A stretch of 64,000 bases of DNA from a bacterium. Its GTDB lineage: Bacteria; Planctomycetota; Planctomycetia; Planctomycetales; Planctomycetaceae. Positions 1 through 7,821 of the stretch are shown one piece after another (the first letter of the stretch is position 1; every line of letters begins with the position of its first letter). The stretch lies in NCBI GenBank assembly GCA_016125225.1, contig WGME01000010.1, positions 1-64,000 of the forward strand, written 5' to 3'. The position numbers were made by a program, and so were the translations under genes. The notes under the pieces are model-generated. The model ran no database searches, was not told the origin of the DNA, and saw only the letters and a list, made by a program, of their open reading frames with translations.

Positions 1-1
1 C

Positions 2-157
2 AGCGGTGCAACCAGCGACCATAATTCGTCCGACACAATCAACCGGGCCATGCTGTCCTCCTTGACACACCAACCAACCATCAGCCCAGCCTATCGCTCA
101 AACACCAATTCTCCAAGATGGGTTTTGTTAGGTGAGTCTAAAGGAACTGGAGCATAA
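2..157 (+). CDS. C-terminal fragment of an unidentified phage gene (partial)
   Basis: A frame open from the left edge gives 51 residues ending ...VLLGESKGTGA and stops at 155-157, about 50 bp before the terminase. The small terminase subunit or an HNH protein is usually encoded here, but the fragment has no recognisable motif. The frame could also be chance. Confidence 0.25.
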   Translation, partial: SGATSDHNSSDTINRAMLSSLTHQPTISPAYRSNTNSPRWVLLGESKGTGA

Positions 158-207
158 AAGCTCGTCAGCACTCCGTGTAAATGAGCAGCCCAAGTCCTAA
201 ATAGGGC

Positions 208-1770
208 GTGAATAACCACGCCCAACACGCTATCGAATTCGTCGAACGTCTCCATTTGACTGGCGACTTCTACGGCCAACCTGTCCGTCTTCGCCCATGG
301 CAGAAGACCATCTACTCCCGACTTTTCGGAACCGTAGACAAGCACGGCAAGCGAATTGTTCGCCGTTGTCTTCTAATGTTGCCACGCAAGTCTAGCAAGA
401 CTTTCATGGCAGCCACAATCTGCCTCTATGCCCTGCTGACCTTTGGTAAGAACCAGACCATCCTGTCGGCGGCAGCGAGCCAAGATCAGGCCACTCGCAT
501 CTATGACGCCATGGTCTCGATCATCCGACAGGATTCGTTCCTGTCGTCTATCTGCGAGATTGTCAAAAGCCAATCTCGCATCGTGGTTCAGCAGACCAAC
601 AGCTATTACTGCGCTGTGACCAGTGGAGGTTCTTCGGCGTTGGGCCATAACCCCACAGTGGTCGTTCTCGATGAGTTATTGGCATGGCAACAGAAGAAAC
701 ACCGGGAACTGTTCGCCGCTCTGACCACGGGCCGAGCCAGAGCCGAACCTCTCACCATCATGATCTCCACGCAGACGAGTGACCGCTACTCGCTGGCTGG
801 CGAGGAATTCGAGTATGCCCGAAACCTGAAAGATCGCATTGAGAACGGCGTCGTCAGGAAAGACGGCACGATTGAAAACCCGTCCTATCTCGCCGTCTTG
901 TATTTCGCTAATCCCGATGATGACTGGCACTCCGAAGAGTTGTGGCATCGAGTCGCCCCTGCACTTGGCGACTTCTTGGACATCGAAGAATACCGAGAAC
1001 AATACCGACTGGCCTGTGAGATTCCCTCACGACAGATCGTCTTCAAGACCCTCTACCTCAACATGCCTTGCGATGAGCAAGAGCGCTGGATGGACTCGGA
1101 GAGATGGCAGTTATGTGCTGGTATCGTCGATCCTGAAGAGGGAGCGGAATGTTTTGCCGCCTTGGATTTGGCCCCGGTCCACGATCTCAGCAGTCTGGTT
1201 CTTCTCTTTCCAATGGATGGGAAATTGAAAGTCTTGAACTTCGCATGGTGTTCCGAGGAAGACATCGTGGCTCGCAGCAAGCTGGAGAAAGTTCCCTATG
1301 ACATTTGGAAAGAAAGGAACCAGCTACGCTGCACGCCGGGGAATGCCACCGATTTCGCCACGATCCGTAACGACATCATCGAGTTGAGCCAGAAATACCG
1401 GATCAAGATGCTGGCGGCAGATAAGGTTCATGCTTACCAACTGGGTCAGGAACTCGTGGAAGCGGGAATCAATGTCCAATGGTTCGGACAGGGATTTCTC
1501 AGCATGGGGCCGCCGACCGCCCGATTGGAAAAGCTGGTCCGTGAAGGGGGAATCGTCCATCCCAATGATCCCGTTCTAAACTACTGTGTCCACAATGTTC
1601 GCTGCGAGACCGACGCCGCAGGGAATCAGAAACCATCGAATCGCCTGAAACTCAGGCATGAACGCATCGATTCCGCCGTGGCCCTTATCATGGCGGTGGG
1701 GCTGTGGCTGGACGAACAGAGCCAGCAACAGGGGAGCGTTTACGATAGCGGTGGTTTGTTCGTCGTCTGA
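208..1770 (+). CDS. Terminase large subunit
   Basis: This is the DNA-packaging motor ATPase/nuclease of a tailed phage, 520 residues, a usual length. The P-loop-like Walker A segment is LMLPRKSSKT (about residues 56-65). Walker B is VVVLDELL (about 151-158), with the catalytic Glu after Asp155. The C-terminal half looks like an RNase H-like nuclease: an Asp in the strand CFAALDLAP (about 312-320), AADKVHAY (about 410), and a late Asp in ERIDSAVALIM. It fits the Terminase_1 (HK97/phiC31-like) type, which agrees with the HK97-like portal, protease and capsid that follow. The start is GTG at 208 and no strong SD is visible. A perfect 15-bp dyad directly follows the stop codon. Confidence 0.93.
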   Translation: MNNHAQHAIEFVERLHLTGDFYGQPVRLRPWQKTIYSRLFGTVDKHGKRIVRRCLLMLPRKSSKTFMAATICLYALLTFGKNQTILSAAASQDQATRIYDAMVSIIRQDSFLSSICEIVKSQSRIVVQQTNSYYCAVTSGGSSALGHNPTVVVLDELLAWQQKKHRELFAALTTGRARAEPLTIMISTQTSDRYSLAGEEFEYARNLKDRIENGVVRKDGTIENPSYLAVLYFANPDDDWHSEELWHRVAPALGDFLDIEEYREQYRLACEIPSRQIVFKTLYLNMPCDEQERWMDSERWQLCAGIVDPEEGAECFAALDLAPVHDLSSLVLLFPMDGKLKVLNFAWCSEEDIVARSKLEKVPYDIWKERNQLRCTPGNATDFATIRNDIIELSQKYRIKMLAADKVHAYQLGQELVEAGINVQWFGQGFLSMGPPTARLEKLVREGGIVHPNDPVLNYCVHNVRCETDAAGNQKPSNRLKLRHERIDSAVALIMAVGLWLDEQSQQQGSVYDSGGLFVV

Positions 1771-1785
1771 TTACAAATGTTGTAA
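1771..1785. promoter_or_regulatory. 15-bp dyad TTACAANNNTTGTAA (perfect copy)
   Basis: The sequence TTACAA-ATG-TTGTAA lies directly after the terminase stop, 19 bp before the portal start. It is one of about eleven related dyads in the prophage (see findings). It resembles an operator for a dimeric regulator. Function is inferred. Confidence 0.5.
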
Positions 1786-1806
1786 TGCCTTCATACATAA
1801 GGCATG
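1785..1806 (+). promoter_or_regulatory. Hairpin overlapping the portal start codon
   Basis: ATGCCTT (1785-1791) and AAGGCAT (1799-1805) are perfect complements around a 7-nt loop. The second arm contains the SD-like AAGG and the first two bases of the portal ATG (1804-1806). The loop carries part of the TACATA start signature (1794-1799). A translation-control role is inferred. Confidence 0.45.
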
Positions 1807-3411
1807 TTCAACTGGTTCCGACGAAACAAGACTGAGACCTACAGCGACCTGTCGATTCTGCGGGATCACTATTCCACGGCAGGCGTGGTGGTCAATGAAA
1901 AGACCGCTCTCAATCTCGTCAGTGTCTTCGCTTGTGTCCGGGCCATTTCCGAAACACTGGCCTCGCTTCCCTTCCCTGTCTACCGCCGACTCAACACGGG
2001 GGGCAAGGAACGTTTGCGAGATCATCCGGTCTACAAAGCCCTCAATATCTCGCCCGATGGGATTCTCCCAGCGATGCAATGGCGGGAGTCGGGTCTCGGC
2101 CATCTGCTCACATGGGGGAACTGGTACAACGAGATCGAAATGACGCACGGGGGCGAACTGGTGGCCCTCCACCTGCTGCTCCCCAATAAGGTGCAGCCCC
2201 AACGCACCAAGTCCGGCAAAGTCGAATACAAGGTCGAGGGTTCTTACGTCCCCATCCCCGCCGAACGAATGTGTCATGTCGCCGGTCTTGGTTTCGATGG
2301 GCTATCTGGCTATTCCCCCATCAAGCTCGGGAAGTCGGCCATCTCGCTCTCGCTGGCGGCGGAAACCTTCGGTAGTTCATGGTTCGGTAACGGGTCTCGT
2401 GGCCAAGGTGTCATTACCCATCCCCAGCGATTGTCAGATTCCGCTAAGGCCAATCTGCGTGAGAGTCTGTCCGAAGTGCATGGTGGGCCAGAGAATGCTC
2501 ATCGCTGGATGATCTTCGAGGAAGGCATCTCGGTCCAACAATTGGGTGTTCCGCCCGAAGATGCCCAGTTCTTGGGAACCAGATTGTTCCAGCTACAGGA
2601 AATCTGTCGTCTGTATCGCATCAGTCCTGCACTCGTCGGCGATCTGTCCCGTTCGACGTTCAGCAATCAGGAACAGGAGGGGATCAACTTCGTGGTCCAT
2701 ACCTTGAGGCCCCATTGCCGCCGCATCGAGAACGAATTCTGCCGCAAGCTCTTCCAACTGGATGACGACCTGTTTGCCGAGCATCTGCTGGATGGGTTGC
2801 TGCGTGGCGATTCCGCTACCAGAAATGCCGCCTATGCCACGGGCCGACAATGGGGCTGGTATTCGGCAGACGATATCAACGAATTGGAAAACCGGAATCC
2901 CCTGCCCGAAGGACAGGGCCAGATTTATCTCGTGCCAGCGAACATGGTCAATGCCGCCGACTACCTGAAACCAGCCGAAGAACCAGCAACAGAGACTCCA
3001 CCAGAACCAGCCGAAGAACCACCAACCGCCGTACCAGAACCCAATCAGGAGGCTCTGGCGGCGTCCTTAAACTGCGTGCAGGACAATATCGACCGAATGC
3101 TCAGGCGTGAAGTGGAAGCGATCAGGAATGCCGCCCGGAAACCAATGCAATTTTTGCATTTGGTGGACCTGTTCTATGAGACCCACCGTCCCATGGTGGA
3201 ACGGGCCTTGTCTCCCAGCGTCAAAGCCTATGGACTGCTCGCTGGAAAGTTCGACCAATTGGTCGAAGTTCCTGATCTGCTGGACGGTCGGGACGAGCTA
3301 CTGGAACTCTCAGGTTCGGTGTCCGCTACAGAACTTCCCCAAGCGGTGGAGCAATGGGCCAACCGCCGACTCGGCAAGGGTTTAGAAATCACTCGGCAAC
3401 TGGCTACATAG
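1804..3411 (+). CDS. Portal protein (HK97 family)
   Basis: This dodecameric ring protein sits at the capsid vertex and is the channel for DNA. It has 535 residues. The N-terminus (MFNWFRRNK, then VNEKTALNLVSVFACVRAISETLASLPFPVYRR) is typical of HK97 gp3-like portals, and further conserved stretches continue to about residue 380. Residues of about 393-418 form a Pro/Glu-rich linker of PAEEP-type repeats. It is followed by a helical tail of about 115 residues that most portals of this family lack. The tail could be an internal or scaffold-like extension. The gene lies 33 bp after terminase and 3 bp before the protease. Confidence 0.93.
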   Translation: MFNWFRRNKTETYSDLSILRDHYSTAGVVVNEKTALNLVSVFACVRAISETLASLPFPVYRRLNTGGKERLRDHPVYKALNISPDGILPAMQWRESGLGHLLTWGNWYNEIEMTHGGELVALHLLLPNKVQPQRTKSGKVEYKVEGSYVPIPAERMCHVAGLGFDGLSGYSPIKLGKSAISLSLAAETFGSSWFGNGSRGQGVITHPQRLSDSAKANLRESLSEVHGGPENAHRWMIFEEGISVQQLGVPPEDAQFLGTRLFQLQEICRLYRISPALVGDLSRSTFSNQEQEGINFVVHTLRPHCRRIENEFCRKLFQLDDDLFAEHLLDGLLRGDSATRNAAYATGRQWGWYSADDINELENRNPLPEGQGQIYLVPANMVNAADYLKPAEEPATETPPEPAEEPPTAVPEPNQEALAASLNCVQDNIDRMLRREVEAIRNAARKPMQFLHLVDLFYETHRPMVERALSPSVKAYGLLAGKFDQLVEVPDLLDGRDELLELSGSVSATELPQAVEQWANRRLGKGLEITRQLAT

Positions 3412-3414
3412 GTT

Positions 3415-4020
3415 ATGCTTGAACGATATTTCTCCCCTGCGGACCTGACCACGGAAGACACGGACCATTCCCCCGGCACCTTGTCGGGGTATGTCACTCG
3501 CTGGAATCTGCTGTCCCATGATCGGGGTGGCTATCGTGATCTCTTTCGGGCGGGGGCGTTCGCCAACCTTGCCGATGAGGGGCACGATGTCCACGCCTAT
3601 CGGGATCACGATGCCACGGTCTATCTGGGCCGAAGCACGAACAACACGCTCAGACTGGCCACCGATGAGGTGGGCCTGAAGTTTTCCTTGGACTTGCCGG
3701 ATACCCAAGATGGACGGGACACCGCCGCACTCGTCAGGAGGGGCGATTTCGGGGGGATGTCCTTCGGGTATCTGGCAAATGAGTATCAGTGGCGGAAGCT
3801 CGAACATGGCCCCGTGAGAGAACACCTGTCCGGCCAATTGGTCGAAATCAGTGTCGTCTTCTCACCCGCTTTCGATAAGACCAGCGTGGAACTGAACGCA
3901 CTGGATGCCCCACGGCCCGAAGTGTTGGCATCGCTTCAAGATTGGCTCGGCACGCCTCGCAGAAATTCTGCCGCACGCCGGATCAAACTGTCGGAAATCG
4001 TGACTAACCATACTATGTAA
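3415..4020 (+). CDS. Prohead protease (HK97 family, U35-like)
   Basis: This is the capsid maturation protease, 201 residues. Visible features are the N-terminal strand LSGYVTRWN, the RAGAF segment, the conserved His in YRDHD (His about 65), and the GDFGGMSFGY motif with the catalytic Ser (about 123). VEISVVFSPAF follows. The start ATG at 3415 has no SD but carries TACATA at 3405-3410, four bases upstream, overlapping the portal stop codon. The product would cut the N-terminal delta domain of the capsid protein encoded next. Confidence 0.9.
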   Translation: MLERYFSPADLTTEDTDHSPGTLSGYVTRWNLLSHDRGGYRDLFRAGAFANLADEGHDVHAYRDHDATVYLGRSTNNTLRLATDEVGLKFSLDLPDTQDGRDTAALVRRGDFGGMSFGYLANEYQWRKLEHGPVREHLSGQLVEISVVFSPAFDKTSVELNALDAPRPEVLASLQDWLGTPRRNSAARRIKLSEIVTNHTM

Positions 4021-4190
4021 TACAGGAAACCCCTTAACACATGTTTCCCGCAGGTGTCAGCAGCGTTTGCTGGCATCTGCACTTTCTCTGATACATCCTC
4101 GGACGGCGACCTGTCCCGATGTGTCCCAGACTTTTTCTCTGGGCCAGCGGCAGGTCGCCGTTGATGTTTTTATGGCCCTTCAGGAGACCG
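4021..4190 (+). promoter_or_regulatory. Structured leader of the capsid gene
   Basis: This 170-bp gap contains a perfect 11-bp inverted repeat, ACGGCGACCTG (4103-4113) with CAGGTCGCCGT (4151-4161). It encloses a smaller perfect hairpin, CCCAGA (4125-4130) with TCTGGG (4138-4143). TGATGTTTTTATGG follows the outer stem, so it could act as a weak terminator or as a 5' structure of the capsid mRNA. An SD (AGGAG, about 4182) and the capsid start come right after. Confidence 0.5.
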
Positions 4191-5471
4191 ATGAAATACA
4201 CAGATCAATATAAAACCAAACTGGCGGAAGCCCGTCAGATGCACACGCTCGCCGAGACCGAAGGGCGTGATCTCACCGCCGACGAACAAACCGCCTTCAA
4301 TCAGATCATGGATGAATGTGACAAGCTGGCCATGCTCATCCAGCAAACCACCAAACTGGAACAGGCCGAGGCCGTTGAAGCCAGTCTCAAACAATCCCAA
4401 GGTCGCATCTCTCGGCCCGAACCGATTCACACCGATGTCGAGCGTTACTCGCTGGTGCGTGCCTTGCGGACGTTCACCGAGAAAGGCCGATTGGATGGAC
4501 TCGAAGCGGAAGTGAGTGACGAACTCGCCAAGAAGTCAGGCCGTTCCCCACAAGGGTTCTTCCTGCCCCTCGACTTGCCCATTCAGAAGTATGGCAACCT
4601 CGACAGCACGACCGGCGCAGGTGGACTTAACACCCGTGTCGATTACGGCAACTTCATCGATCTCCTGCGGAACAAGATGCTGGTCAATCAGTTGGGAGCC
4701 AGAGTGCTGTCCGACCTGAATGGCACGGTGCAGATTCCGAAGCAGACAGGGGGAGCGACCGCCTATTGGATCAACGCCGATGGGGGAGCCACCATCACGA
4801 TCTCGAACCAGACCATCGGTCAGGTTCCCCTCGCTCCCAATACAGTCGGGGCCTTGACGGCCTACACTCGTGCATTCTTGAAGCAAACCTCAATGGATGT
4901 GGAGTCGTTTGTCAGAAACGACTTGGCCACGGTGGTTGCTCTTGAAATGGATCGTGTGGTCTTCAATGGTTCGGGTTCTGGCTCGGAACCGGAAGGCATC
5001 TTGCAGAATAGTTCCGTGACCACGGTAGCTCTTGGTTTGGAGGGAGACTATCCCACCTTCGCCAAGCTGGTGGAGATGGAAACAGCGGTCGCCGTGGCGA
5101 ATGCCGACATCGGCAGATTGGCCTATGTGACCACGCCTGCCGGTCGTGGCATTCTCAAGACCACGGAGATCGCCGACAACACGGCCCGCTTCATTTGGGA
5201 GAACAACAGCATCAACGGCTACGCCGCCTATGCGACCAACCAACTCCCCTCGGACCTTGAGAAAGGGAGCTATGGGGAGAACCTGTCGTCAGTCATCTAC
5301 GGCAATTGGGATGATGTGTTGATCGGTTTGTGGGGTGGTTTGGATGTCGTGGTGAACCCTTACACCAACGATGCGGCAGGCTCGGTGAGAATCACTGTTA
5401 TGCAGGAGACCGATGTGGCCTTCCGCCATTTGGGTTCCTTCTCCAAGTGTGTTGATCTCAAGACCGCCTAA
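4191..5471 (+). CDS. Major capsid protein (HK97 fold)
   Basis: 426 residues from ATG 4191, which has a good SD (AGGAG) six bases upstream. The longer open frame from 4119 runs through a hairpin leader and is not preferred. Residues 1-90 are charged and helical, as in the scaffolding delta domain of HK97 gp5. The rest has HK97-type signatures: GGLNTRVDYGNFIDLLRNKMLVNQLGARVLS, FLKQTSMDVESFVRNDLA, GSGSGSEPEGIL, and a C-terminal VRITVMQETDVAFRHLGSF. It self-assembles into the head shell. A strong terminator follows at 5500, so capsid transcripts probably end there in part. Confidence 0.94.
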   Translation: MKYTDQYKTKLAEARQMHTLAETEGRDLTADEQTAFNQIMDECDKLAMLIQQTTKLEQAEAVEASLKQSQGRISRPEPIHTDVERYSLVRALRTFTEKGRLDGLEAEVSDELAKKSGRSPQGFFLPLDLPIQKYGNLDSTTGAGGLNTRVDYGNFIDLLRNKMLVNQLGARVLSDLNGTVQIPKQTGGATAYWINADGGATITISNQTIGQVPLAPNTVGALTAYTRAFLKQTSMDVESFVRNDLATVVALEMDRVVFNGSGSGSEPEGILQNSSVTTVALGLEGDYPTFAKLVEMETAVAVANADIGRLAYVTTPAGRGILKTTEIADNTARFIWENNSINGYAAYATNQLPSDLEKGSYGENLSSVIYGNWDDVLIGLWGGLDVVVNPYTNDAAGSVRITVMQETDVAFRHLGSFSKCVDLKTA

Positions 5472-5477
5472 GCACCA

Positions 5478-5492
5478 ATCCAAAAGTTGTAA
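5478..5492. promoter_or_regulatory. 15-bp dyad copy after the capsid gene
   Basis: ATCCAA-AAG-TTGTAA matches the recurrent TTACAANNNTTGTAA dyad at 10 of 12 arm positions. It lies between the capsid stop and the terminator. Confidence 0.35.
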
Positions 5493-5499
5493 TCGAGAG

Positions 5500-5527
5500 G
5501 GGCTGCCCTATGGGGCAGCCCTTTTTT
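5500..5527 (+). terminator. Rho-independent terminator after the capsid gene
   Basis: GGGCTGCCC (5500-5508) pairs with GGGCAGCCC (5513-5521) across a 4-nt loop, and six T follow (5522-5527). Confidence 0.9.
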
Positions 5528-5551
5528 CGTTTTCGTGCCCTACATAGTTGC

Positions 5552-5935
5552 ATGTTGGAACAGATTCTTTACCTGCTGGAACCGACCCTGATCGGGAAGC
5601 GAACGTATTCCGCCACGGAACTGGTCGATGTGGGCGGCCCGGAACGGGCCAGAGCCATGCAGGACCAAGCCATCGGCATGGTGGTAGCGGATGCGCCTCT
5701 CTATGCCAGATATCTGGCCCACGCCCGGAGTGAGGGAGATGAGTTTCCTGATGGTGAAGCCTTCCTCAACCGCATCGTCAATTTTCCCTTGGAGATGCGG
5801 ACACCGGAATGGGAAGCACTGGTTGCTGAACTGAAGCGGTATCAGCCCGATCACGGCCATCCGCAATTTCCCTTTACGGTGGTGGAACCCCCGAAGCCCA
5901 AGCGGACTCGTAAGCAGAAGGGGGCCACGGCATGA
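5552..5935 (+). CDS. Unknown phage head protein
   Basis: 127 residues from ATG 5552. A start further upstream (5510) would lie inside the terminator and is rejected. TACATA lies at 5541-5546, five bases before this ATG, and there is no SD. The protein is acidic in the middle and ends in a basic tail (PPKPKRTRKQKGATA). Between capsid and connector genes, phages often carry a small head or decoration protein, but no family is recognised. It overlaps the next gene by ATGA. Confidence 0.75.
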   Translation: MLEQILYLLEPTLIGKRTYSATELVDVGGPERARAMQDQAIGMVVADAPLYARYLAHARSEGDEFPDGEAFLNRIVNFPLEMRTPEWEALVAELKRYQPDHGHPQFPFTVVEPPKPKRTRKQKGATA

Positions 5936-6492
5936 CCCCGACTGTCATTACACCCCCTGCGACGTTGCCCTTGTCGCTCGATATCGCCAAAGCTCACTGC
6001 CGCCTCGACGTTGATCTGGAAGATAATCTGATCGAACGCCTGATCTGGACGGCCTACCAGTTCGCCGAACATTACCAACAGCGGACCCTGTTGGCCACAA
6101 CCTATGAAATGAAGCTGCGTGCCTTTCCTGACATGATCGCTCTGCCGTTGCCGCCCTATCAGAGCATGGAATTCATCAAATACATTGCCACCAACGGCGA
6201 CGAGATCACGCTCGACTCGTCCCTGTATGACGTTGATCTTTCGACACCTCAAGGAGTGATCTATCCGGCCTATGGTCAGTCGTGGCCGAGTGTGCGTTGT
6301 CAACGGAATGCCGTGACGGTGCGCTGGACAGCGGGGGCCGACACCATCTCCCGTGCGACCCAATCGGCCATGCTCCTGTTGGTTGGTCATTTATTTGAGC
6401 ATCGGGAGGCGGTTTCAGAACTGACGTTGAAGGATGTCCCACTGACGGTCACGGCGCTCCTTGATCTCGATGCGTGGGGGAACTACGCATGA
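5932..6492 (+). CDS. Head-tail connector protein (gp6-like)
   Basis: 186 residues. The opening, SLDIAKAHCRLDVDLEDNLIERLIWTAYQFAEHY, is the helical signature of the phage gp6-like/phiE125 gp8 connector family (first ring below the portal). A strand-rich middle and a C-terminal helix (AMLLLVGHLFEHRE) follow. The start overlaps the upstream stop as ATGA, and the end overlaps the next start in the same way, so 5552-7191 is translationally coupled. Confidence 0.8.
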   Translation: MTPTVITPPATLPLSLDIAKAHCRLDVDLEDNLIERLIWTAYQFAEHYQQRTLLATTYEMKLRAFPDMIALPLPPYQSMEFIKYIATNGDEITLDSSLYDVDLSTPQGVIYPAYGQSWPSVRCQRNAVTVRWTAGADTISRATQSAMLLLVGHLFEHREAVSELTLKDVPLTVTALLDLDAWGNYA

Positions 6493-6815
6493 CCACCATT
6501 GGAAAACTCCGTCATCGAATTACCGTTGAAGAACCCTCAACCGCACGGGACGAAACTGGACAGGTCAATCCGTCCGACACATGGGCCACATTCGCCGAAC
6601 GCTATGCGGCTATCGAACCTGTCAGCAGCAATGAACCCAATGGGGAGAAACCCGAGGCCCAGACCACTCACAGGATCACCTTGCGGTATCTGTCGGGACT
6701 GTCGCATGACCAACGGATCAAATTGGGGTCTCGTGTGTTTCAGATCGTGGGGATCAGGAATATCGACGAACGAAACATCTGGCAGGAGGTAACAGCGATT
6801 GAGCGTCTCCATTGA
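6489..6815 (+). CDS. Head closure / head-tail adaptor protein (SPP1 gp16-like)
   Basis: 108 residues from ATG 6489, which overlaps the stop of the connector gene. The pattern IGKLRHRITVEEP...TWATFAERYAAIEP...THRITLRYLSGLSHDQRIKLGSRVFQIVGIRNIDERNIWQEVTAIE is the compact beta-barrel of the phage head-tail adaptor family. It closes the connector after packaging. It overlaps the next gene by 17 bp. Confidence 0.85.
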   Translation: MTTIGKLRHRITVEEPSTARDETGQVNPSDTWATFAERYAAIEPVSSNEPNGEKPEAQTTHRITLRYLSGLSHDQRIKLGSRVFQIVGIRNIDERNIWQEVTAIERLH

Positions 6816-7191
6816 GATTAAAGGACTGAATCAGGCATTACGGCAACTGCGGTCACTGGAACCGAAGCTGTCAAAGAAGATTCTCCGTAAAGCTCTCCGA
6901 GATGGGGCCAAAGTCGTGCAGGCCGAGGCGAAACAGACCATTCCGCAAGTCACCGGCACGACCCGCAAGAGCCTGAAGGTTCGGGCGGGAAAGAAGAGTC
7001 GCCATCTGATCCGGTTCCGCATGGTGACGGTGTTCCCTTCAGCGGATGCCTTCTATTACTCGTTCACCGAACTGGGCACGCAATACATTCGACAGCGGAA
7101 CTATCTCAAGATGGCCACGGAACGGAAACGGGAAGAGGTGTTGCGGATGGTCGAACAACGGATTCGATCAGGTTTGGCGAGCGTGATCTAA
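6799..7191 (+). CDS. HK97 gp10-like tail completion protein
   Basis: 130 residues from a TTG start at 6799 with an SD (AGGAGG) in the upstream gene. The opening (IEIKGLNQALRQLRSLEPKLSKKILRKALRDGAKVVQAEAKQTIP) and the late FTELGTQYIRQRNYLKMA segment are the hallmarks of the HK97-gp10_like family. That family acts at the head-tail junction. Position after the head closure gene agrees. Confidence 0.88.
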   Translation: MSVSIEIKGLNQALRQLRSLEPKLSKKILRKALRDGAKVVQAEAKQTIPQVTGTTRKSLKVRAGKKSRHLIRFRMVTVFPSADAFYYSFTELGTQYIRQRNYLKMATERKREEVLRMVEQRIRSGLASVI

Positions 7192-7200
7192 GGAGCAGAG

Positions 7201-7803
7201 ATGACAGAACAACCTGATGCCGCATGGCTCAAGGCATGGCACGGCGAGTGGGACAACCAAACTGTCTCGGCTTTGGGGTATGGTGATCCCCCCGTGATTA
7301 CCTCCAGTCTAACAGCGACGGGCCGGAAGGGAATTGCGTTTTCGTATCTCATCACGGCGGATAACAGCCCCACCAGTTTTGATGCCACGGGCCTGCCAGC
7401 GGGCCTCAGTGTGAATACCTCGACAGGAGCCATCACGGGCACGGCGACGGTGAGCAGCACCAATAACGTCACTATCTCGGCCATGAACGCCTTCGGCACT
7501 GACAGCGAAACCCTTGTCTTGGAAATGAAGTCCGATACCGAAGTCCCTGTCATCGCCGACTACTCCGCTGGTCAGGAGTTCGAGTATCAACCCACAACAA
7601 CGTATATCACTGTCACGGGCGAAGACCCGCTCGCATGGTCCGCCAGCGACCTGCCGGATGGACTCGCCATCAACAGCAGCACGGGACGCATCACGGGCAC
7701 ATTGCCGGTCCCCGGCACCTATCATTTCACCGTGACCGCCACGACAGAACTGGAAGTCGAGGGGTCACGACTCTTTTCGCTGAGTGTCCGACAAACGGAT
7801 TGA
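7201..7803 (+). CDS. Phage protein with two putative Ig (He_PIG) domains
   Basis: 200 residues, with an AAGGAG-type SD just upstream. After about 35 residues there are two tandem Ig-like repeats. Each has the hallmark core: ATGLPAGLSVNTSTGAITGT (about 62-81) and ASDLPDGLAINSSTGRITGT (about 149-168). This is the putative Ig (He_PIG/cadherin-like) family. Such domains decorate phage heads or tails and give weak binding to cell-surface sugars. It sits at the head-tail gene boundary, so either capsid or tail display is possible. Confidence 0.8.
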   Translation: MTEQPDAAWLKAWHGEWDNQTVSALGYGDPPVITSSLTATGRKGIAFSYLITADNSPTSFDATGLPAGLSVNTSTGAITGTATVSSTNNVTISAMNAFGTDSETLVLEMKSDTEVPVIADYSAGQEFEYQPTTTYITVTGEDPLAWSASDLPDGLAINSSTGRITGTLPVPGTYHFTVTATTELEVEGSRLFSLSVRQTD

Positions 7804-7821
7804 GCCAACTCTACATAGGGT

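Noticed and set aside
91-345. 84-codon - strand frame
   Set aside because: It overlaps the terminase start and has no support.
4119-4190. N-terminal extension of the capsid gene
   Set aside because: It passes through a strong hairpin leader. The ATG at 4191 has a good SD and the usual start.
5510-5551. Upstream start for the 127-residue gene
   Set aside because: It lies inside the terminator stem. ATG 5552 has the TACATA signature.
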